The notes under the pieces: model-generated
Seen by the model: only the letters and a program-made list of their open reading frames with translations
Told to the model about the DNA's origin: nothing
The model's database searches: none
Shown here: positions 52,991 to 61,833 of the stretch, piece after piece
Numbering within the stretch: position 1 is the first letter of the stretch
Layout: every line of letters starts with the position of its first letter
DNA from: Albidovulum sp.
GTDB taxonomy: Bacteria > Pseudomonadota > Alphaproteobacteria > Rhodobacterales > Rhodobacteraceae
DNA length: 64,000 nucleotides
Direction of reading: 5' to 3'
Assembly: GCA_020637635.1 (NCBI GenBank)
Contig: JACKKB010000003.1
Span: 310,001-374,000 of the forward strand
Program-made: the position numbers and the translations under genes

Positions 52991-54094
52991 ATGAGCCTCA
53001 ACACTTTCGGACACCTCTTCCGGGTCACGACCTGGGGCGAAAGCCACGGACCGGCACTCGGCGCCACCGTCGACGGCTGTCCGCCGGGGGTCGCGCTTGC
53101 CGAACCGATGCTTCAGCACTGGCTCGACCGGCGCAAACCCGGACAGAGCAGATACACGACCCAGCGTCGCGAGGACGATCTGGTGCGCATCCTCTCGGGC
53201 ACCTTCGAGGGCCGCACGACCGGGACGCCGATCCAGCTAATGATCGAGAACACCGACCAGCGCTCGAAGGACTACGGCGAGATCGCCGCCAGCTTTCGCC
53301 CCGGCCACGCCGATATCACCTACTGGCAGAAGTACGGCATCCGCGATCCGCGCGGCGGCGGCCGCTCCTCGGCGCGCGAAACGGCGGCGCGGGTCGCGGC
53401 CGGCGGTGTTGCGCGCGCGGTGCTGGCCGATCTGGTCCCCGGCCTACGGATCACCGGCTACATGGTGCAGATGGGCCGTCTGCGCGCCGACCGCGACCGC
53501 TTCGACCCTGCCGAAATCGACCGCAACCCCTTCTGGTGCCCCGATGCCAGCGCCGCGGCGATCTGGGCCGAACATCTCGACGATCTGCGCAAGGCCGGCA
53601 ATTCGATCGGCGCGGTCATCGAGGTGGTGGCCTCGGGCCTGCCGGCTGGCCTCGGCGCGCCGATCTATGGCAAGCTCGACGCCGGGCTGGCTGCGGCAAT
53701 GATGTCGATAAACGCCGTCAAGGCCGTTGAGATCGGCGCCGGCATGGGTGCGGCGGAGCTGAGCGGCACCGGGAATGCCGACGAGATCTTCATGGGCGAG
53801 GACGGGCGCCCGCGCTTTTCCTCCAACCATGCCGGCGGCATCCTTGGCGGCATCTCGACCGGTCAGGATGTTGTGGTGCGCTTCGCGGTCAAGCCGACCT
53901 CCTCGATCCTGCAACCGCGCAGGACCATCACGCTCGGCGGAGCGGAGACCGAGATTGTCACCAAGGGCCGCCATGACCCCTGTGTCGGCATCCGGGCGGT
54001 TCCCGTGGGCGAGGCGATGATGGCGCTGGTGCTGCTCGACCAGTTCCTGCTCGACCGGGCCCAGACCGGCGGCGCGCGGGGGCCCATCGGGTGA
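52991..54094 (+). CDS. aroC: Chorismate synthase
   Basis: A 367-residue enzyme with FRVTTWGESHGPALGATVDG, GKLDAGLAAAMMSINAVKAV and RDPRGGGRSSARETAARVAAG, all family signatures. It converts EPSP to chorismate with reduced FMN, the final step of the shikimate pathway. AAAGGAG lies 6 bases before the ATG at 52991; an earlier in-frame ATG (52973) has no site. It overlaps the HD gene by GTGA. Confidence 0.98.
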   Translation: MSLNTFGHLFRVTTWGESHGPALGATVDGCPPGVALAEPMLQHWLDRRKPGQSRYTTQRREDDLVRILSGTFEGRTTGTPIQLMIENTDQRSKDYGEIAASFRPGHADITYWQKYGIRDPRGGGRSSARETAARVAAGGVARAVLADLVPGLRITGYMVQMGRLRADRDRFDPAEIDRNPFWCPDASAAAIWAEHLDDLRKAGNSIGAVIEVVASGLPAGLGAPIYGKLDAGLAAAMMSINAVKAVEIGAGMGAAELSGTGNADEIFMGEDGRPRFSSNHAGGILGGISTGQDVVVRFAVKPTSSILQPRRTITLGGAETEIVTKGRHDPCVGIRAVPVGEAMMALVLLDQFLLDRAQTGGARGPIG

Positions 54095-54747
54095 CGCTCG
54101 GCGCGCTGCGCAGGGAGCTGCGCCAGATCCTCCGCCTTGCCAGCGACGAGACCGACAGCGCCCACGATCTCGGCCATGCCGACCGCGTCTGGCAGAACGC
54201 CCGCGACATCGCAGCCGGCGAACGACTGCCACCGACCGAGGTGCTGCTGGCGGCGGCCTATCTGCACGATCTCGTGACGCTGCCCAAGGACCACCCTGAA
54301 CGCAGCCGGTCCGCGACACTTTCGGCCGAGGCTGCCGGACCGCTGCTCGAATCGCTCGGCTTCGAACCTTCAGAGATCGCTGCCACCCGCCATGCCATCG
54401 AGGCCCACAGCCATTCCGCGGGAATAGAGCCACTTTCGCCCGAGGCGCGGATCCTGCGCGACGCCGACAGGCTTGAGGCTCTGGGCGCGATCGGCATCGC
54501 GCGCTGCTTTGCGGTCTCGGGTGCGCTCGGCCGACCGCTCTTCGATCCCGATGACCCGTTTGCCAGCGCCCGCGCACCGGACGACGGGCGCTCCGCGCTC
54601 GATCACTTCGCGACGAAACTGATGCGCCTGCCCGAGGGATTTCTGACGTCGACGGGCCGCGGCCTGGCCGAGCGACGCGTCGCCACGATGCGCCTCTATC
54701 TGAATTCGCTTGCCGGGGAGCTCGGCGTCGCCGAGCCGGACTGGTAG
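54091..54747 (+). CDS. HD-domain protein (YpgQ/YedJ-like)
   Basis: A 218-residue protein starting at a GTG that overlaps the aroC stop. HDLGHADRVW and AAYLHDLV supply the HD metal-binding pair, IEAHSHSAG a further His, and ILRDADRLEALGAIGIARCF the downstream Asp. It is a putative metal-dependent nucleotide phosphohydrolase of the YpgQ/YedJ group. Its coupling to aroC is not explained by known function. It ends 3 bases from a convergent gene. Confidence 0.87.
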   Translation: MTLGALRRELRQILRLASDETDSAHDLGHADRVWQNARDIAAGERLPPTEVLLAAAYLHDLVTLPKDHPERSRSATLSAEAAGPLLESLGFEPSEIAATRHAIEAHSHSAGIEPLSPEARILRDADRLEALGAIGIARCFAVSGALGRPLFDPDDPFASARAPDDGRSALDHFATKLMRLPEGFLTSTGRGLAERRVATMRLYLNSLAGELGVAEPDW

Positions 54748-54750
54748 GTT

Positions 54751-55743
54751 CTAGCGGCTGACGTCGGCCGTGCGATAGACCATCTTGGCGAAATACTTTT
54801 GCGTCACGCCGTACTTGTTCCAGCCAAGCGGCCAGTCGTAGGTCGGATAGAAGAGGAACATGACCTTGGGCGGCAGCCCGTGACGCTTCCAGAAGGCGAC
54901 GACATTGCGCATGTGGCGCAGACGGTCGTGCACCTCGACCAGTCGCGCCTTGTTGGCCACCGGCCCGTGGCCCGGAACGATGATCGTATCGTCGTCGCAC
55001 ATTGCGATCAGCGTCTCCATCCCGGCGAGATAACCGTCGATGGTCATGCCCCTGTCCTCGGACACAAAGGGCAGCCCCTCGTTCACGAGGAGATCCCCGG
55101 CAGCGATGACGTTGGCGTTGACGAATTGCACGACGGTGTCGCCATGGCTGTGCGCGTTCGTGATCTCGGTCAGCCGGACCGTCTCGTTGCCGAAAGTGAA
55201 TTCGTAACTGCCCGAGAATGTCGTCGTCGGCAGCGTGGCGCGGATGTAGTCTGGATCAGCGCCATCTTCTTTCAGATCCGCCAGAAGCTGGTCGGCCGAG
55301 GCCCGTGAGGCGATGATGCGGGCGCCATCGCGGCCGAAATGGAGATTCCCGCCGACATGGTCGCCGTGCGGATGCGTGTTGATGATGACGCGCACCGGCA
55401 GGCCCGTGACCTCGCGCAGACCGGCCTCCAGCGTTTCGAGATAGGGCGGCTCCGCGGTATCGACCATCAGCGACCCGTCGGCGCTGACTGCGACGAGGTT
55501 GGTGGTGTCGCGCGTGTAGACCACGCTGACCTCTTTGCGGACATGCTGCACCACCGCGTCGGCTTCGGGATCCGCGACCCAGTCCGCCGGCCGCGGATTG
55601 GCGAGTACGTCTTCGGGGTCGTAGAGCCTGAGGACAAAGGCGAGATAGCCCGCAAGGAGGATCAGCCCGAGCCCGGGGAGCAGCCGCGACCAGCGGAGCC
55701 TGCTTCTCTTGCCGGCGGCGGAGGCTGCAATGATTTGTGCCAA
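54751..55743 (-). CDS. Membrane-anchored metallo-beta-lactamase-fold hydrolase
   Basis: A 330-residue protein. One N-terminal hydrophobic segment (LLPGLGLILLAGYLAFVLRL, about 22-42) is followed by an MBL fold with NTHPHGDHVGG, NAHSHGDTVV, IVPGHGPVANK and an unusual C-terminal tail containing YPTYDWPLGWNKYG. The fold should act outside the inner membrane. The substrate is unknown; it resembles the broad MBL group with SoxH-type proteins. The start is a TTG with no clear ribosome site, so the exact N-terminus is uncertain. Confidence 0.8.
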   Translation of the reverse strand: MAQIIAASAAGKRSRLRWSRLLPGLGLILLAGYLAFVLRLYDPEDVLANPRPADWVADPEADAVVQHVRKEVSVVYTRDTTNLVAVSADGSLMVDTAEPPYLETLEAGLREVTGLPVRVIINTHPHGDHVGGNLHFGRDGARIIASRASADQLLADLKEDGADPDYIRATLPTTTFSGSYEFTFGNETVRLTEITNAHSHGDTVVQFVNANVIAAGDLLVNEGLPFVSEDRGMTIDGYLAGMETLIAMCDDDTIIVPGHGPVANKARLVEVHDRLRHMRNVVAFWKRHGLPPKVMFLFYPTYDWPLGWNKYGVTQKYFAKMVYRTADVSR

Positions 55744-55886
55744 CTGCCTGGTAACCCCTGCGCGCGACGCGGGAGCGATCGCAGCCGCGTCCTAATGAAT
55801 ACCGACAGGCGCGCAAACCCGCACCCGAGACCCCTCAACGTTCGCTAATTGAAAGTCAAATGCGGCAAAAATGTGGCAGTGCGCCC

Positions 55887-56759
55887 CTAGGCTGACGTCG
55901 GAAGCCTGGATCGTTGCACCAGAAAGATGCCTGTTGCGACGATCGAGACCCCTATGATGTCGGTCAGTGCAAGCCTCTCCCCAAGAAGTAGTGCCGCGAT
56001 GGCGACCCCGAAGAAAGGGTTGAGAAAGTGATAGGTGGCCGCGCGTACCGCACCAATTCGCGCGACCAGCCGGAACCATACCCAGGTCGCTATCAATCCG
56101 GGCACGATCGTCGTGTAGGCAAAGGCGAGAATCAGCCGCGATGTCCAATGCACGTGCCAGGGTTCCGTCACGATGGCCATCGAGGCGAGGATCGCCGAGC
56201 CGACGAACATCTGCAGCCCGACGATCATCAGCACGTTGCCGCCCGCCGATGCCGACCGCACGGTCAGCGTCGCCACCGCAAGCGCCAGCGCACCAAGGCC
56301 GCAGAGCGCCAGCCCCGAAAGGCTGACCCCGCCCGAAAACCGCGACCCCATGATGACGATGACGCCCGAAACACCCGCGACAAGTCCCGCGATGCCGAGC
56401 GGCCGCACCCTCTGGCCAAGGAAGAGCCAGCCGAGAAGCGCCACCAGGAGCGGCATGGTCGAGGCGATGATCGCGGCAAGCGAAGCCTCGACCCTCTGCA
56501 TCGCCACGAAATTGAGCCCGAGATAGAGCGCGTTCTGGCAAAGGCCGAAGATCAGCACCGATTTCCATTGCGCGGCCGTAAGCCGCCAGCTCTGGCCGAG
56601 AGCCCGCGCCAGAACGACCCCGATTGTTCCGGAGATCAGGAACCGCAGCGCCAGCGCCGTGAGCGGCGGCGCATCGGCGACGATCATGCGTGCCGAGGTG
56701 AAGGCCGAGGACCACATGAAAGCAAACGCGAGGCCCATCAGAACGGCGCGCGTATCCAT
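55887..56759 (-). CDS. DMT-family (EamA) permease
   Basis: A 290-residue ten-helix permease with two EamA repeats: FMWSSAFTSARMIVADAPPL at the start, ASLAAIIASTMPLLVALLGWLFLGQ in the first repeat, and ATYHFLNPFFGVAIAALLLGE in the second. The substrate is unknown. GGAGG lies 4 bases before the ATG at 56759; the longer upstream frame has no site. It follows the HU gene on the same strand but after a terminator-like hairpin. The 143-base gap to the MBL gene shows no clear promoter. Confidence 0.87.
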   Translation of the reverse strand: MDTRAVLMGLAFAFMWSSAFTSARMIVADAPPLTALALRFLISGTIGVVLARALGQSWRLTAAQWKSVLIFGLCQNALYLGLNFVAMQRVEASLAAIIASTMPLLVALLGWLFLGQRVRPLGIAGLVAGVSGVIVIMGSRFSGGVSLSGLALCGLGALALAVATLTVRSASAGGNVLMIVGLQMFVGSAILASMAIVTEPWHVHWTSRLILAFAYTTIVPGLIATWVWFRLVARIGAVRAATYHFLNPFFGVAIAALLLGERLALTDIIGVSIVATGIFLVQRSRLPTSA

Positions 56760-56779
56760 CGATCCTCCGAAACGAACAA

Positions 56780-56801
56780 GGGGCCGCCCTGCGGCGACCC
56801 C
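56780..56801 (-). terminator. Terminator after the HU gene
   Basis: On the - strand GGGGTCGCC-GCAG-GGCGGCCCC forms a stem with one mismatch, followed by TTGTTCGTTT. It lies 36 bases after the HU stop and before the DMT gene. Confidence 0.6.
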
Positions 56802-56837
56802 AGAGATCACAGGCGCCTGACCGGCGCAAGTCCCGGC

Positions 56838-57125
56838 TCAGCCGTTCACGCTGTCCTTGAGCGCCTTCGCGATCGAGACTTTGACCACCTTGTCTGCCGG
56901 CTTCGACATCGTCTCGCCGGTGGCCGGGTTGCGCACGGTCCGCTCGGGGCGCGCGCGGCACTGGACCTTGCCGATCCCCGGCAGCGTCACGGCACCGCCG
57001 CCGGCAACTTCACGGGTCACAACGGACGTGATCGCGTCGAGCGCCGAAGAGGCGGTCTTCTTGTCGGAGCCCATGGCATCGGCAAGTGCCGCGACAAGCT
57101 GGGTTTTGGTCATCGGTTTCGACAT
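56838..57125 (-). CDS. hup: HU-family DNA-binding protein
   Basis: A 95-residue nucleoid protein. TKTQLVAALADAMGSDKKTASSALDAI is the helical base, VTLPGIGKVQCRARPERTVRNPATGE is the DNA-wrapping beta arm with the RNPATG tip, and VVKVSIAKALKDSVNG the C-terminus. It bends DNA as a dimer. It has its own promoter region of 150 bases with TAATAC and a palindrome, and AGGAGA lies 7 bases before the ATG. Confidence 0.95.
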   Translation of the reverse strand: MSKPMTKTQLVAALADAMGSDKKTASSALDAITSVVTREVAGGGAVTLPGIGKVQCRARPERTVRNPATGETMSKPADKVVKVSIAKALKDSVNG

Positions 57126-57157
57126 GTATGTCTCCTCACTGATCCCCGTTCTTTGGG

Positions 57158-57197
57158 GTATTATGCCAGTTTTTTAACGTCATGTAGTGCTGCTACA
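57158..57197 (-). promoter_or_regulatory. HU promoter region with palindromic element
   Basis: On the - strand a -10-like TAATAC (57163-57158) lies 18 bases after a poor -35-like CTACAT. That -35 falls inside TGTAG-TGCTG-CTACA (57183-57197), a perfect inverted repeat. The element is well placed for an activator or repressor. The region 57126-57276 also contains an AGCGGA-AA-TCCGCT hairpin (57240-57253) just after the amn stop, with a short T-run on the + strand. Confidence 0.4.
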
Positions 57198-57276
57198 CAA
57201 TCTTTTGTGGCCCAAGGCAAGCAAAATAAGCCAGTTTGTAGCGGAAATCCGCTTCTTTTCGACGGAAAAAGCCAGA

Positions 57277-58758
57277 TCAAAGGAAGGCGGTCTCTTCAAA
57301 GCTGCGCAGCTTGCGGCTGTGTATGCGCTCCAGCGGCATTTCCCGCAGGCGCTCCATCGCCCGCACGCCGATCAGCAGATGGCGGCTCACCTGGGTGCGG
57401 TAGAAGTCGGTCGCCATGCCGGGCAGCTTCAGTTCGCCATGAAGCGGCTTGTCGGAAACGCAAAGCAACGTGCCGTAGGGAACCCGGAATCGGAAGCCGT
57501 TCGCCGCGATGGTCGCGGATTCCATGTCGAGCGCCACCGCACGCGAAAGCGAGAGCCGGTGCACGGGGCCGGTCTGGTCGCGCAACTCCCAATTGCGGTT
57601 GTCGACGGTCGCCACGGTGCCGGTCCGCATGATCGTCTTCAGCTCGAATCCCTCGATGCTGGAGACATCGGCCACCGCCTCCTCGAGCGCGATCTGGATC
57701 TCGGCCAGCGCCGGGATCGGCACCCAGACCGGCAGATCGTCGTCGAGGACACGGTCCTCGCGCAGATAGGCATGGGCGAGCACGAAATCGCCAAGGCTCT
57801 GGCTGTTGCGCAGCCCGGCACAATGCCCGACCATGAGCCATGCGTGCGGCCTCAGCACTGCGATATGGTCGGTCGCGGTCTTGGCATTCGACGGCCCCAC
57901 GCCGATGTTGACGAGCGTGATGCCCTGCCCGCCGCGGCGCTTGAGATGATAGGTCGGCATCTGCGGCATCTTCGCAAGCGCCGGCAGCCCCTCGTCCGGG
58001 TTGGTGATCTCGCGGTTTCCGGGCGCCACGAACGCCGTATAGCCGGAGGTCGGATCGGCAAGCATCTGGCGGGCGAAAGCCTCGAACTCGTCGACATAGA
58101 ACTGGTAGTTGGTGAAGAGAACGAAATTCTGGAAATGCACCGGGTCGGTCGCGGTGTAATGCGCCAGTCTGGCCAGAGAATAGTCGATCCGCTGGGCCGT
58201 GAAGGGTGCCAGATGGCCCGAACCATCGGCCAGTGGCCGTGCCGTGCCGTTGACGATGTCGTCGTTCGTGGTCGAGAGATCGGGCACGTCGAAGACATCG
58301 CGAAGCGGAAAGTCGAGCACGCCTTCCTGCGGCACGGTGACCGCGGGGTTTGCCGCAACGGCGAAATGGACGGGAATCGCGGTGGTGCTGGGCCCGACAA
58401 AGACCGGCACGCCATGGCTGCGGATCAGCAGCTCTATCTGCTGGATCAGATAGTTGCGGAACAGATCCGGCCGTGTGATCGTCGCGACATAGGTCCCGGG
58501 CACCGCAACATGGCCGAAGCTGAGCCGGCTGTCCGCTTTCGCATGGGTCGTGGTGGTGATGCGCACCTCCGGGTAGAAGGCCCGGATCCGCCGCTCGGGC
58601 CGGTCGCCGCGGAGCACGGCACCGAACCGATCAAGCAGGAAATTCGTGGCCTGCGCATAGAGCGCCTCCAGCCGCGAAACAGCGGCCTCGGCGTCAGTGA
58701 AGGCCTCGGGGGCGCTGCTGAGCGGCGTTTGCACCGCCACCTGGTCCTGTTTCGTCAT
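57277..58758 (-). CDS. amn: AMP nucleosidase
   Basis: A 493-residue enzyme, normal for the family. The N-terminal regulatory domain includes RRIRAFYPEVRITTTTHAKAD. The catalytic domain is of the purine nucleoside phosphorylase type, with LVNIGVGPSNAKTATDH, WLMVGHCAGLRNSQSLGDFVLA and DMESATIAANGFRF. It cleaves AMP to adenine and ribose-5-phosphate, controlling AMP levels. GAGG lies about 10 bases before the ATG at 58758; the frame continues upstream without support. It lies downstream of a large inverted repeat. Confidence 0.95.
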   Translation of the reverse strand: MTKQDQVAVQTPLSSAPEAFTDAEAAVSRLEALYAQATNFLLDRFGAVLRGDRPERRIRAFYPEVRITTTTHAKADSRLSFGHVAVPGTYVATITRPDLFRNYLIQQIELLIRSHGVPVFVGPSTTAIPVHFAVAANPAVTVPQEGVLDFPLRDVFDVPDLSTTNDDIVNGTARPLADGSGHLAPFTAQRIDYSLARLAHYTATDPVHFQNFVLFTNYQFYVDEFEAFARQMLADPTSGYTAFVAPGNREITNPDEGLPALAKMPQMPTYHLKRRGGQGITLVNIGVGPSNAKTATDHIAVLRPHAWLMVGHCAGLRNSQSLGDFVLAHAYLREDRVLDDDLPVWVPIPALAEIQIALEEAVADVSSIEGFELKTIMRTGTVATVDNRNWELRDQTGPVHRLSLSRAVALDMESATIAANGFRFRVPYGTLLCVSDKPLHGELKLPGMATDFYRTQVSRHLLIGVRAMERLREMPLERIHSRKLRSFEETAFL

Positions 58759-58780
58759 GGAAGGATATCCTCTTGCCCCC

Positions 58781-58826
58781 GGATCCGCCGCGCGGCGCCC
58801 GGCCGGGTCGGCCGCGGCGCGGATCC
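58781..58826. repeat. Long imperfect inverted repeat upstream of amn
   Basis: GGATCCGCCGCGCGGC and GCCGCGGCGCGGATCC pair over 14 of 16 bases around a 14-base centre, ending in perfect GGATCCGC/GCGGATCC arms. It sits 22 bases upstream of the amn start in the 219-base gap before the selW-like gene. No T-tract follows on either strand. It could be an operator, a transcript-stabilising hairpin, or a terminator for an unseen upstream transcript. Confidence 0.6.
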
Positions 58827-58977
58827 ATGATTGTCGGGGCCTCGCACTGTCATGCCGAAGCCTGCCAGATCGGCCATGCCGCCGCAAGAGGAGCACCAAA
58901 CCGAGATCGGGCCTTTGCAGGGCGCCGTGCGCCATGCTCTAAGGTGCAGGACCGAACCGGACCACGCCCCCACCGAG

Positions 58978-59262
58978 ATGCCGAAACCGATCGTGACCAT
59001 CACCTACTGCACCCGGTGCAACTGGCTCTTGCGGTCGGCCTGGCTGGCGCAGGAACTGCTGTCGAGCTTCGCCGACGACCTCGGCGGCGTGACGCTCGTC
59101 CCGGGTACAGGCGGCATCTTCGAGATCCGCTGCGCGGGAAGCCTGCTCTGGGAGCGCACGCGCGATGGCGGCTTTCCCGAGGCGAAGGTTCTGAAACAGC
59201 GCCTGCGCGATCTCATCGATCCCGGTCGCGATCTCGGTCATGCCGACCGGCCTCTGCCCTAG
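58978..59262 (+). CDS. SelT/SelW/SelH-family Rdx protein (Cys form)
   Basis: A 94-residue thioredoxin-like protein with ITYCTRCNWLLRSAWLAQELL at the N-terminus. The redox motif CTRC has Cys where vertebrate SelW has Sec. GTGGIFEIRCAGSLLWERTRDGGFPEAKVLKQRLRD completes the Rdx family pattern in pieces. Its redox partner is unknown. It overlaps the convergent methyltransferase gene by four bases at the stops. The open frame upstream of ATG 58978 is not supported. Confidence 0.88.
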   Translation: MPKPIVTITYCTRCNWLLRSAWLAQELLSSFADDLGGVTLVPGTGGIFEIRCAGSLLWERTRDGGFPEAKVLKQRLRDLIDPGRDLGHADRPLP

Positions 59263-59891
59263 ACGGCCTTGCGAAAGCTCACGATCCAACCCCTGTCGTC
59301 GCGATGCGCGCCGTCCGCACCCGGACCATAGATGGCATAGCTCTCGGTGCGAAACCCGGTGATGCCCGCGTCGAGCGCCGCGAAGGCAGCGGCGAAACCG
59401 CGGTCCTGATAGACCGCGCTGTGCACGCTGATCGCGAAGAGCGCGCCGGGCGCGGACACCCTCAGAAGCTCGCCGAAGGCCTCCGGCCCGACATGGCCGG
59501 TGGTGAAGGTGCCGGCGCTCACGATGCCGCGATAGGCGCCATCGGCGATCGGCAGGGGTTGCGTCAGATCCGCCACCACCGTTGCCCGGCAGACGCCCTT
59601 GGCAAGCGCTTTCGCCAGCATCTCGGCGGAAATGTCGACGCCGTCGACCGGCCCGATGCCGATCCGACCGAGCGCCTCGGCAACCAGACCGGTCCCCGCA
59701 CCGACGTCGAGCACCGGCCCGTCGCCGCCGAGCGCAGCGTAGGCCGCGGCGATGATCGCCGGCGCCCGATAGTCCATCGCGCCCGCGAACGCGCTGTCAT
59801 AGCGCTCCGCCCAGCCGGCATAGTACCGCAGCGAATCCTGCGGCGTGCGCAGCGCATAGGCCGCATCCAGTCCATGTTCGTCATCGTCCAT
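59259..59891 (-). CDS. Class I SAM-dependent methyltransferase
   Basis: A 210-residue enzyme. Motif I is VLDVGAGTGLVAEALGRIG, the acidic post-I loop is DGVDISAEMLAKA, and motif III-like SAGTFTTGHVGPEAFGELLR follows. Methyl acceptor unknown; it resembles small-molecule or ubiquinone-type methyltransferases. The start is unclear: ATG 59891 or 59906, neither with a good ribosome site. It is divergent from the epimerase-like gene and convergent with the SelW-like gene. Confidence 0.8.
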   Translation of the reverse strand: MDDDEHGLDAAYALRTPQDSLRYYAGWAERYDSAFAGAMDYRAPAIIAAAYAALGGDGPVLDVGAGTGLVAEALGRIGIGPVDGVDISAEMLAKALAKGVCRATVVADLTQPLPIADGAYRGIVSAGTFTTGHVGPEAFGELLRVSAPGALFAISVHSAVYQDRGFAAAFAALDAGITGFRTESYAIYGPGADGAHRDDRGWIVSFRKAV

Positions 59892-59966
59892 GCCGCATGG
59901 GGCCATGGTGAAGCGGTCAAGGTCAACAGGCTTGCGGGGCAGGGGGCGCCGGGGAATAGTGGCACC

Positions 59967-60830
59967 ATGACAGGCACGCTGCTTTCCCTGGGGCACGGCT
60001 ATACCGCGGCGGCGCTGGCACGGCGCCTGCCCGGCTGGCGCATCATCGGAACAACACGTCGGGAGGAAAAGGCCGCGCGGCTCGCGCGGGCGGGGGTCGA
60101 GGCCCTTGTCTGGCCCGGCGCCGACCTCGGCCCGGCGATTGCCGGCGCGAGCCATGTTCTTGTGTCGATTGCACCAGGCGCCGATGGCGATCCGGTGCTT
60201 GTCGACTGGCGCGAGGCACTTGCCCGGCGTGCGCGTGCGCTGGCCTGGGTCGGATATCTGTCGACAACCGGGGTCTATGGCGATCGCCGCGGCGGCTGGG
60301 TCGACGAGACGGCTCCGCTTGCGCCGACGACCGAACGCGGCAAGCAGCGGCTCGGGGCAGAGCAGGCGTGGCGCGGGCTGGCCACGGAATCGGGTCTGCC
60401 CCTGCACATTTTTCGCCTCGCCGGGATCTACGGGCCGGGCCGTGGCCCGTTCGAGAAGGTGCGCAACGGCTCCGCCCGCCGGATCATCGCCGAGAACCAG
60501 TATTTCAGCCGCATCCATGTCGAGGATATCGCCACCGTGCTCGCGGCCTCGATCGCGCGGCCGGACCCCGGCGCGATCTACAATGTTGCCGACGACGATC
60601 CCTGCCCGCCGGAGGATGTCCTGGCAGAGGCCGCGCGGCTTCTCGGCCTGCCCCTGCCGCCGGAGGTCCGCCTTGAAGACGCCGAGATGAGCCCGCTTGC
60701 CCGCAGTTTCTACGCCGAATCGAAGCGCGTCCGGAACGACCGCATCAAGACCGAGCTCGGCGTGACGCTCGCCTATCCGGACTACCGCGCCGGCCTCGGC
60801 GCGCTCCTGCGCGATTTGCCGGGCGGCTGA
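59967..60830 (+). CDS. YeeZ-like NAD-dependent epimerase/dehydratase-family protein
   Basis: A 287-residue short-chain-type Rossmann protein. LLSLGHGYTAAALARRL is the cofactor motif, YLSTTGVYGDRRGGWVDE the catalytic-type region, IFRLAGIYGPGRGPFEKV the substrate side, and ISRIHVEDIATVLAAS-type residues follow. The group is common in alphaproteobacteria and lacks an assigned activity. The long frame upstream of ATG 59967 is antisense to other genes and not coding. It is separated from the ribokinase by 72 bases on the same strand. Confidence 0.85.
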   Translation: MTGTLLSLGHGYTAAALARRLPGWRIIGTTRREEKAARLARAGVEALVWPGADLGPAIAGASHVLVSIAPGADGDPVLVDWREALARRARALAWVGYLSTTGVYGDRRGGWVDETAPLAPTTERGKQRLGAEQAWRGLATESGLPLHIFRLAGIYGPGRGPFEKVRNGSARRIIAENQYFSRIHVEDIATVLAASIARPDPGAIYNVADDDPCPPEDVLAEAARLLGLPLPPEVRLEDAEMSPLARSFYAESKRVRNDRIKTELGVTLAYPDYRAGLGALLRDLPGG

Positions 60831-60902
60831 GCGCATTGTCGGCCGATTTGCCGCGCGCTAGGCTCCGGGCGGGCCGGAGTGGTTCGGGACGGGAGGACAG
60901 CG

Positions 60903-61832
60903 ATGGGCGGCAAGATCGTCATTCTGGGCGTGTTCATGGCCGATACGGCCTATCGCGCCGACCGGATGCCGCGGATCGGCGAGACCATCCATGGCAAGGG
61001 CTTCGCACTCGGCCCCGGTGGCAAGGGCTCCAATCAGGCGGTCGCGGCGGCGATGGCGGGCGGCGAGGTGCATTTCCTCACCCGGCTCGGCCGTGATGCC
61101 TTTGCCGAGATGGCGCATTCGACCTGGGCCCGGGCCGGCGTCCGGTCCGAAGCGATCGAGGATGGCGAAAGCCATACCGGCGCCGCCTTCATCTTCATCG
61201 ACGACGCGAGCGGCGACAACGCGATCATCATCAGCCCGGGCGCCGCGGGGCGCATCTCACCCGCCGATATCGACACCCGCGCCAGCCTGATCGCGGGCGC
61301 CGCGGTCTTTGTCACCCAGCTCGAACAGCCGATGCCGGCGGCCGAACATGCCCTGCGCATCGCGCGCAGGGGCGGTGCGCGCACCGTGCTCAACCCTGCG
61401 CCGGCGGCGCCTCTGGAAGAGGGGCTCCTGCGGCTTTGCGATTTCATCACCCCGAACGAGAGCGAAGCCGAGAGCATCACCGGCATCGCGGTCACGGGGC
61501 CCGATGACGCAAGGCGTGCGGCCCGGCACCTTTGTGCGCTGGGCGTCGGGGCGGCGGTGATCACGCTCGGCGCACAGGGCGTTCTCTATCACGACGCCGC
61601 GCAGACGGTGCACATCCCGGCCTATCGCGCGGGCCCGGTCGTCGAGACGACCGGTGCCGGCGACGCCTTCAACGGCGGTTTCGCCGCAGCGCTCGCGCGC
61701 GGCGACGATCCGGTTGCCGCGGTGCGCTTCGGCTCGGCCACGGCGGGCATTTCGGTGACCCGCCCCGGCACCGCGCCGTCGATGCCTTCGCTGGCGGAAA
61801 TCGAGACGCTTCTCGCCCGGCAGCCAGTCTAG
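60903..61832 (+). CDS. rbsK: Ribokinase (PfkB family)
   Basis: A 309-residue sugar kinase. GPGGKGSNQAVAAAMAGG is the substrate/ATP motif near residue 40, NPAPAAPLEEG and ITPNESEAESITG follow, and TTGAGDAFNGGFAAAL near 250 carries the catalytic Asp. It phosphorylates D-ribose or a similar sugar. GGGAGG lies 6 bases before the ATG at 60903. No rbs transporter is adjacent, so it acts on sugar from elsewhere. It is convergent with ilvE across one base. Confidence 0.88.
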   Translation: MGGKIVILGVFMADTAYRADRMPRIGETIHGKGFALGPGGKGSNQAVAAAMAGGEVHFLTRLGRDAFAEMAHSTWARAGVRSEAIEDGESHTGAAFIFIDDASGDNAIIISPGAAGRISPADIDTRASLIAGAAVFVTQLEQPMPAAEHALRIARRGGARTVLNPAPAAPLEEGLLRLCDFITPNESEAESITGIAVTGPDDARRAARHLCALGVGAAVITLGAQGVLYHDAAQTVHIPAYRAGPVVETTGAGDAFNGGFAAALARGDDPVAAVRFGSATAGISVTRPGTAPSMPSLAEIETLLARQPV

Positions 61833-61833
61833 C

